DNA of 8,212 bases, taken from Spirochaetaceae bacterium. Its GTDB lineage: Bacteria > Spirochaetota > Spirochaetia > Treponematales > Breznakiellaceae. Both the position numbers and the translations under genes were made by a program. Location: contig JAISZQ010000239.1 of the NCBI GenBank assembly GCA_031269165.1, positions 1 to 8,212 on the forward strand. The letters run 5' to 3'. The notes under the pieces are model-generated. The model was not told the origin of the DNA, did not search any database, and was given only the letters and a program-made list of their open reading frames with translations. Positions 4,597 to 8,212 of this stretch are shown here, in pieces (the stretch's first letter is position 1; the number at the start of each line of letters is the position of its first letter).

Positions 4597-4706
4597 GGTG
4601 CTGTTATGTGAACGACCACGCGCATTCTCCGTTCACGCATAATAACTTCTCCGCCCTCTGCCAATTGTTTTTTCTTCATTTTTCTCGTTGGCAGAGGGTG
4701 TTTTTT
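4597..4706 (+). ncRNA. Candidate small RNA of about 110 nt
   Basis: The unit begins at the predicted start of a strong promoter and ends in a perfect 11-bp terminator. A 5' hairpin has GTGAACG (4608-4614) pairing with CGTTCAC (4630-4636), and GTTAT (4603-4607) can extend it by pairing with ATAAC (4642-4646) across a bulge. A single-stranded pyrimidine-rich stretch and the terminator hairpin follow, with a U-rich loop. An ATG at 4595-4597 opens a 15-codon frame ending in TAA at 4640-4642, but no ribosome site precedes it. It does not match tmRNA, 6S, SRP RNA or RNase P RNA as I know them. It could be a trans-acting sRNA, or a fmt leader that is normally terminated. Confidence 0.5.
4654..4706 (+). 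terminator. Intrinsic terminator with 11-bp stem and T-tract
   Basis: CCCTCTGCCAA (4654-4664) pairs perfectly with TTGGCAGAGGG (4688-4698), and TGTTTTTT (4699-4706) follows. The 23-base loop is T-rich. It ends the candidate small RNA and insulates the downstream fmt gene, which has its own -10. Confidence 0.75.
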
Positions 4707-4819
4707 ATGCGGAGAGGCCGTCATTGCGCGCATGGACAATTGAAAAGGGAGAAGAGGCGTGTTTTGGCGCGCGCGCGGCATCATTTTCCATCAAGGCTGT
4801 TCCAAACCCTCAAGTTTTG

Positions 4820-4828
4820 TGCTATACT
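4820..4828 (+). promoter_or_regulatory. Extended -10 promoter of fmt
   Basis: TGCTATACT (4820-4828) is an extended -10 with a 5/6 core. The -35 region (TTCCAA, 4800-4805) is weak. The predicted start, six bases after the -10, coincides with the A of the chosen fmt ATG at 4835. This would give a leaderless mRNA, in line with the absence of a Shine-Dalgarno there. Confidence 0.5.
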
Positions 4829-4834
4829 GCCGGT

Positions 4835-5788
4835 ATGCCGATGTCTTTAGTTTTTGCCGGGAGTCCCGCGATCGCGGTTCCCGCTCTGCGGGCGATTGTG
4901 GGTGCGGGGCATCGGGTTGCCGCCGTGCTGACAAATCCGGACACGGCAAAAGGGCGTTCCCCGGATCCGGTTCCGACGCCGGTTGCTCTGTGCGCGGAGG
5001 AGTTGAGGCTACCGGTCCTCAAAAACGCCCGGATTGACGGCGGGGTGATGGACGCGGTGCGGGGGCTGTCCCCCTCATTGCTCGTTACGTTTGCCTACGG
5101 CGCGTTGTTTCCGGCCGCGTTTCTCAATCTCTTTCAGCGAGGCGGCATCAACTGTCATCCGTCGCTGTTGCCAAAATACCGGGGAGCCGCGCCGATCCAG
5201 GAGGCGATTCTGAAGCGGGACGCCATCACCGGGATTACCATTCAGTATCTGGCGGAAAAGATGGATGCGGGGGACATCATTCTCACGGAGGAGATGCCCT
5301 TGCACGGCAGGGAAACGACGGAGGACTTGAGCGCGCTTGCCGCCGAACGGGGAGCGGCGTTGCTTGTCCGGGCGGTCTCGCTTATCGAGACAAACGCCGT
5401 AAAGCGGGTGCGCCAAGAGGAACGGGATGCGTCCTACTGCGGGAAGACCGGCAAGGACGAAGGCCGGATCGACTGGTCGCGGGCAGCGGACGACATTGAC
5501 GCGCAAATCCGCGCCTTTACGCCCTGGCCGCTCTGCCGGACTCACGCAACGGGGAAAGAGTTACTCGTTCTCGAAGCGCGCGGGGCGGGGACTGGGGGGA
5601 AAAACGGGATGACGGCTCGAGACGCGCCCGGCACGGTTATCGGCGTTGACCGGCACGAAGGGATCCTCGTCCAAACGGGGCAGGGTGTGCTGGCTATCAC
5701 CCGCTTGCAGTGGAAGTCAAAAAAAGCGCTTGATTTTCGGGATTTTCTCAATGGTACGCGCCACTTTGTTGGCACGATGCTGGAATAA
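4835..5788 (+). CDS. fmt: Methionyl-tRNA formyltransferase
   Basis: Fmt uses 10-formyl-tetrahydrofolate to formylate the amino group of initiator Met-tRNA before bacterial translation starts. The product is 317 residues, close to the 315 of E. coli. The N-terminal Rossmann-like domain starts with SLVFAGSPAIAVPALRA. The catalytic triad is intact and at E. coli numbering: Asn106 and His108 in GINCHPSLLPKYRGAAPIQ, and Asp144 in AEKMDAGDIIL. The C-terminal domain (about residues 200-317), with RAFTPWPLCRTHATGKELLV, binds tRNA. I chose ATG 4835; ATG 4841 is also possible. The longer frame from 4688 crosses the terminator and promoter, so it is unlikely. No ribosome site precedes the start. The usual partner def (deformylase) is not upstream; instead there is a gene-free repeat tract. 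The PASTA gene follows 19 bp later, probably in the same operon. Confidence 0.95.
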   Translation: MPMSLVFAGSPAIAVPALRAIVGAGHRVAAVLTNPDTAKGRSPDPVPTPVALCAEELRLPVLKNARIDGGVMDAVRGLSPSLLVTFAYGALFPAAFLNLFQRGGINCHPSLLPKYRGAAPIQEAILKRDAITGITIQYLAEKMDAGDIILTEEMPLHGRETTEDLSALAAERGAALLVRAVSLIETNAVKRVRQEERDASYCGKTGKDEGRIDWSRAADDIDAQIRAFTPWPLCRTHATGKELLVLEARGAGTGGKNGMTARDAPGTVIGVDRHEGILVQTGQGVLAITRLQWKSKKALDFRDFLNGTRHFVGTMLE

Positions 5789-5807
5789 GGGTATCATAAA
5801 AGATAAC

Positions 5808-6878
5808 ATGAGTAGTAACAATGAATACGGGCGGGAGCGACCTGCCAACGGGGAACGGGGGCCGGAGACATGGGGCCGATTTTTTCCTCAGAAAGCAGAT
5901 AAATTCTCGCAGAGCCACGGAAGAGGGTTCTTGTTCATTTGCGCGGGCTTTCTCGTTTTTTCGGTGCTGCTCTCGACGGCGGTCTTTTTTCTGTCGGTAC
6001 GGGGGCCGGAACAGGTGCTGGTGCCCAGCGTAACGGGAAAAGAGTTGACCTCTGCCTTGCTTGAGCTTCAGGCGAAGGAACTTTACCCGCAAATACAGTT
6101 GCGCTACTCAGGCAGTGCCGCCGAAAAGGGCATGATCCTCGAACAAGACCCGCAACCGGGGACGATCGTCAAGGCGGGGCGGCGGATACGCCTTGTGATC
6201 AGTCAGGGAGCGCGGCTTTCGGCGGTGGAAAATGTGGTGGGCAGGACGCTGAACGATGTCCGTATCGAAATAGCGCAGGCGGCGGCCTCCGGGTTTGGCC
6301 TTATCACGCTGAAAGAGCCGTTTTTGTACAAGACCTCCGAGGCCCCGGCGGGGACCATCCTGGAACAGAATCCTCAGGCGGGAACGCCGCTCGGAGGCCC
6401 GATGGAACTCGCGCTCGTGGTGAGCCGGGGGCCCAATTCCGGCATGAAAGAGATGCCGTCCGTGATCGGTCTCTCGCTTGCGGAGGCGGCCGCGCGGCTT
6501 GCCGAACGGGAAATCGGCTTCGTGTTTACCACCAAAGAGATGACCAGAAACGAAAAGCCCTTCGTTGTCAACAAGCAGGAATTGCCGGGGGAGACGCAAA
6601 TCGCCGCAGACCACATCGTGAATATCCAAGTTACCATCCCGGCGAGATGGGATGCGGGAGAGGCTTGCGCGCTCTATTCCCGCAACCTTCCGCAAACGCC
6701 CGTGCCGATCTCCTACACGCTTACCGCCATATCGCCGCAGGGCGAGCGGACCGTGCTCATCACCGAAGTCCTGTCGGGCGGCACGTTCACCTATCCGTAT
6801 CTTTTGCCGATAGGCACGATCCTTTCCCTCGGCGTTCAGGGCCGCGAGTTACATCGGGAACTCGTCGAGGCCCCGTAG
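5808..6878 (+). CDS. Membrane-anchored protein with three PASTA domains, no kinase domain
   Basis: The product is 356 residues. A charged cytoplasmic stretch (1-39) precedes one membrane helix, FLFICAGFLVFSVLLSTAVFFLS (about 41-63), so the rest should face the periplasm. Three PASTA repeats follow at about 68-134, 137-208 and 213-278, each with a VPSVTGKEL- or MPSVIGLSL-like start, an alpha helix and an ILEQDPQPGTIV-type turn. The last 75 residues (about 280-356) form an unrecognised, probably beta-rich tail. PASTA units bind peptidoglycan or lipid II in Ser/Thr kinases and penicillin-binding proteins, but no catalytic domain is fused here. I chose ATG 5808, 19 bp after the fmt stop; the Shine-Dalgarno is weak. 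A small hairpin TATC-ATAAAA-GATA lies in the gap. Likely roles are cell-wall sensing or a structural link to the division or elongation machinery, by inference only. Confidence 0.85.
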   Translation: MSSNNEYGRERPANGERGPETWGRFFPQKADKFSQSHGRGFLFICAGFLVFSVLLSTAVFFLSVRGPEQVLVPSVTGKELTSALLELQAKELYPQIQLRYSGSAAEKGMILEQDPQPGTIVKAGRRIRLVISQGARLSAVENVVGRTLNDVRIEIAQAAASGFGLITLKEPFLYKTSEAPAGTILEQNPQAGTPLGGPMELALVVSRGPNSGMKEMPSVIGLSLAEAAARLAEREIGFVFTTKEMTRNEKPFVVNKQELPGETQIAADHIVNIQVTIPARWDAGEACALYSRNLPQTPVPISYTLTAISPQGERTVLITEVLSGGTFTYPYLLPIGTILSLGVQGRELHRELVEAP

Positions 6879-6903
6879 CATTTCCCCAAGTCTGAAAATG
6901 GGT

Positions 6904-6909
6904 TATGAT
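6904..6909 (+). promoter_or_regulatory. Possible -10 for the tRNA-Leu gene
   Basis: TATGAT (6904-6909) is a 5/6 match to TATAAT, and transcription would begin about 24 bases before the tRNA. The -35 region (TTTCCC, 6881-6886) is poor. The tRNA could instead be cotranscribed with fmt and the PASTA gene, as no terminator is seen between 6879 and 6938. Confidence 0.35.
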
Positions 6910-6938
6910 GGGGAGTTGCCTCGTTGGGGATGGTTTTC

Positions 6939-7020
6939 GCGGGTGTGGTGAAATTGGTAGACACGCCAGACTTAGGATCTGGTGCCGCAAGGTTTAGGAG
7001 TTCGAGTCTCCTCACCCGCA
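6939..7020 (+). tRNA. tRNA-Leu, anticodon UAG (reads CUN codons)
   Basis: Acceptor arm GCGGGTG (6939-6945) pairs with CACCCGC (7013-7019), with discriminator A7020. The D-arm contains AAATTGGTAGACAC. The anticodon stem CCAGA/TCTGG surrounds loop CTTAGGA, which puts TAG at 6973-6975. A long variable arm (GTGCCGCAAGGT region), as expected for a class II leucine tRNA, precedes the T-arm GGTTCGAGTCTCC-like stretch (AGGAGTTCGAGTCTCCT). The 3' CCA is not encoded and must be added enzymatically. Confidence 0.95.
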
Positions 7021-7035
7021 ATCAGAGCGAAAACG

Positions 7036-7069
7036 GTTTTGGGACAGGCTCTGTCTTGTCCCCCGAAAC
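7036..7069 (+). repeat. Hairpin between tRNA-Leu and luxS with two alternative folds
   Basis: GGGACA (7041-7046) pairs with TGTCCC (7057-7062), extended by GTTT (7036-7039) with AAAC (7066-7069). The same bases allow a competing short stem, GACAG-GCT-CTGTC (7043-7055). No T-tract follows. It lies 24 bases before the luxS start, so it could affect tRNA 3' processing or luxS translation. It is too small to call a known riboswitch. Confidence 0.4.
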
Positions 7070-7092
7070 TTGTATTTCATGAAGGAGTATAT

Positions 7093-7569
7093 ATGGAAAA
7101 AATTGCTAGTTTTCAGGTTGACCACTTGAGGCTCGTGCCGGGGGTGTATGTTTCGCGGCGGGACAAGTTTGGGGAGACGGTGCTCACGACGTTTGACCTG
7201 CGGTTCAAGGCCCCCAACAAGGAGCCGGTCATCGACGTGCCGGCGTTGCACACGCTGGAACATCTGGGCGCGACATTCCTCCGTTCTCACGGGGAATGGG
7301 GGAAGCGGGTGGTCTATTTCGGGCCGATGGGGTGCCGCACGGGGTTTTATCTGATCCTTGAGGGGGCGCTTGATTCACGCGACGCGCTGCCGCTTCTGCG
7401 GGCGCTTTTTGAGTGGGTCGTTGCGTTCGAGGGCGAGATTCCCGGCGCAAAACCCGGTGAATGCGGCAACTACAGCGAGCAGAATCTGGGTATGGCGAAG
7501 TGGGAAGCGGAACGGTATCTGGCCCTGCTGAAAAACCCGGGCCCTGAGCATCTTGCCTATCCCGCATAA
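7093..7569 (+). CDS. luxS: S-ribosylhomocysteine lyase LuxS
   Basis: LuxS splits S-ribosylhomocysteine into homocysteine and DPD, which cyclises to the autoinducer AI-2. It is the second step of the two-enzyme (Pfs/LuxS) detoxification of S-adenosylhomocysteine in the cytoplasm. The protein is 158 residues, the normal size. The metal ligands His53 and His57 (HTLEH) and Cys124 (GECGNY) are present. So are catalytic Glu56 and Cys81 (GPMGCRTGFYLIL). The N-terminus, SFQVDHLRLVPGVYVSRRD, is typical. ATG 7093 is chosen because AAGGAG (7082-7087) lies 5 nt upstream; an earlier in-frame start at 6982 would lie inside the tRNA. The pfs gene is not in the window. Its stop overlaps the start of the next gene by 17 bases. 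Confidence 0.97.
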   Translation: MEKIASFQVDHLRLVPGVYVSRRDKFGETVLTTFDLRFKAPNKEPVIDVPALHTLEHLGATFLRSHGEWGKRVVYFGPMGCRTGFYLILEGALDSRDALPLLRALFEWVVAFEGEIPGAKPGECGNYSEQNLGMAKWEAERYLALLKNPGPEHLAYPA

Positions 7570-8092
7570 GGCTTCGGGGAACGGTTCGGGCGGGCACTCG
7601 CGCGCGGGGTTCTTCTCTCGCGGGCTTAAATTCTCGTGCCGGGCCTGTTCCGCGTGTTGCCGGTATGAGCCGGGGTATGTGTTTCTCTCCGCCGAGGACG
7701 CGGCCGCTCTTGCCGCCGTGAAAGGGGTCGCGCCGCATGAGTTTGAAAAGATGTTCTGCCGATGGGTGTTGTGGACGGATGCGGATGGGAAGCCGGTCCA
7801 GCGGCTCAGTCTCCGGGAGCGGACATCGAGCGCGGGCGGGCGGCTTTCGGAAGATTGCGTCTTTTGGCACGGCGGTTGTACGGTGTACGAGGCGCGGCCC
7901 CTGCAATGCCGCACCTATCCTTTCTGGAGCGAGGTGCTGGCCTCGGAAAAGGCGTGGCGGGAAACCGCGCGCAGTTGTCCGGGCATTGGTCAGGGCGCGT
8001 GGCATTCTCTAGAAGAAATTGAGAGCCTTCTCGCGCAGGAACGCGAGCAACGGATTATCACGCGGGCCCCGTACGCGCTTCGCGCGAATTGA
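7553..8092 (+). CDS. YkgJ-family (UPF0153-like) cysteine-cluster protein
   Basis: The protein has 179 residues if it starts at TTG 7553, the only standard start in frame before the first motif. This start overlaps the luxS end by 17 bases, has no good ribosome site and suggests translational coupling. A CxxCxxCC cluster (Cys29, 32, 35, 36) is followed by EPGYVFLSAEDAAALA, DCVFW (Cys102), GGCTVYEARPLQCRTYPFW (Cys109 and Cys119) and SCPGIGQG (Cys142). These eight cysteines in this order define the family and are thought to bind zinc or an iron-sulfur cluster. The molecular function is not established. The last six codons (TAC GCG CTT CGC GCG AAT) and the stop come from a palindromic repeat also found after the glycosidase, so the native C-terminus may have been replaced. 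Confidence 0.88.
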   Translation: MPIPHKASGNGSGGHSRAGFFSRGLKFSCRACSACCRYEPGYVFLSAEDAAALAAVKGVAPHEFEKMFCRWVLWTDADGKPVQRLSLRERTSSAGGRLSEDCVFWHGGCTVYEARPLQCRTYPFWSEVLASEKAWRETARSCPGIGQGAWHSLEEIESLLAQEREQRIITRAPYALRAN

Positions 8093-8100
8093 AAATGATA
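8074..8100 (+). repeat. Post-gene repeat, copy 2, forming the end of the YkgJ frame
   Basis: CGCGC-TTC-GCGCG (8074-8086) is a perfect hairpin followed by AATTGAAAATGATA. It matches 4128-4154 closely. The YkgJ stop (8090-8092) lies inside it. The A-rich tail continues with ATGGATAATGGAAAATGACAGG up to the next repeat module. Confidence 0.65.
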
Positions 8101-8120
8101 CATGGATAATGGAAAATGAC

Positions 8121-8212
8121 AGGAAGGGGGAAGTCTCCCCCTCGCTCCAGCCACGCAAACCCCTACAGGTTCCAAAGGGTTTGCGCGTCTTACGCTACCC
8201 CCTCTGCGGGTG
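8121..8212 (+). repeat. Palindromic repeat module, copy B (cut by window end)
   Basis: The order is AAGGGGGAA, then directly GTCTCCCCCTCGCTCC (8133-8148), a hairpin CGCAAACCC (8154-8162)/GGGTTTGCG (8177-8185) with a 14-base loop, then TACGCTACCCCCTCT (8191-8205) and GCGGG. Compared with copy A (195-268), the first hairpin slot is empty and the second holds this hairpin. No gene follows before the window ends. Confidence 0.72.

Noticed and set aside
4688..4834. Long upstream extension of fmt
   Set aside because: It would begin inside the terminator stem and cross the fmt promoter; homology of Fmt starts at the chosen ATG.
7021..7092. SAH or SAM riboswitch before luxS
   Set aside because: The region is too short and has only one small hairpin pair, with none of the conserved junction motifs known to me.

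Overview
The window reads as chromosomal DNA of a spirochaete, most likely a Treponema-like (Treponemataceae/Breznakiellaceae-type) bacterium. This is inferred from three things: a kinase-less membrane-anchored PASTA protein directly behind fmt, a six-hairpin glycosidase of a type I associate with treponemes, and intergenic DNA full of short palindromic repeats. No rRNA or other decisive taxonomic marker is present, so the assignment is only moderately secure.

Layout. Positions 1-42 hold the first 14 codons of a leftward gene that runs off the window. Positions 171-609 form a gene-free element with near-identical terminal inverted repeats, a possible TAA target duplication and at least seven short perfect hairpins. 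A strong sigma70-type promoter (775-804) drives a small vWA-like gene (894-1361) whose metal-binding residues have all been replaced. Its stop faces the stop of metA (1409-2320, minus) across a shared inverted repeat. The metA product carries Glu111, which predicts homoserine O-acetyltransferase activity. Upstream of metA, a near-consensus promoter on the plus strand (2334-2362) runs at once into a hairpin plus T-tract, then into several more hairpins, before a glycoside hydrolase gene (2700-4127). Positions 4128-4834 contain no gene. They hold repeat debris, a reverse-oriented copy of the repeat module seen near 195-268, and a self-contained promoter-hairpin-terminator unit (4562-4706) that could be a small RNA of about 110 nt. 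A housekeeping block follows, all on the plus strand: fmt (4835-5788), a PASTA-domain protein (5808-6878), tRNA-Leu(UAG) (6939-7020), luxS (7093-7569), and an overlapping YkgJ-type Cys-cluster protein (7553-8092). The window ends in another copy of the palindromic repeat (8121-8212).

How the genes relate. MetA makes O-acylhomoserine for methionine synthesis, and LuxS regenerates homocysteine from S-ribosylhomocysteine, releasing the AI-2 precursor. Both therefore feed the homocysteine/methionine pool, although they are 5 kb apart and not co-transcribed. Fmt formylates initiator Met-tRNA and depends on the folate pool. The PASTA protein probably acts at the cell envelope. No phage, CRISPR or defence locus is visible. 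The unusual content is in the repeats, the two promoter-hairpin units and the degenerate vWA protein.
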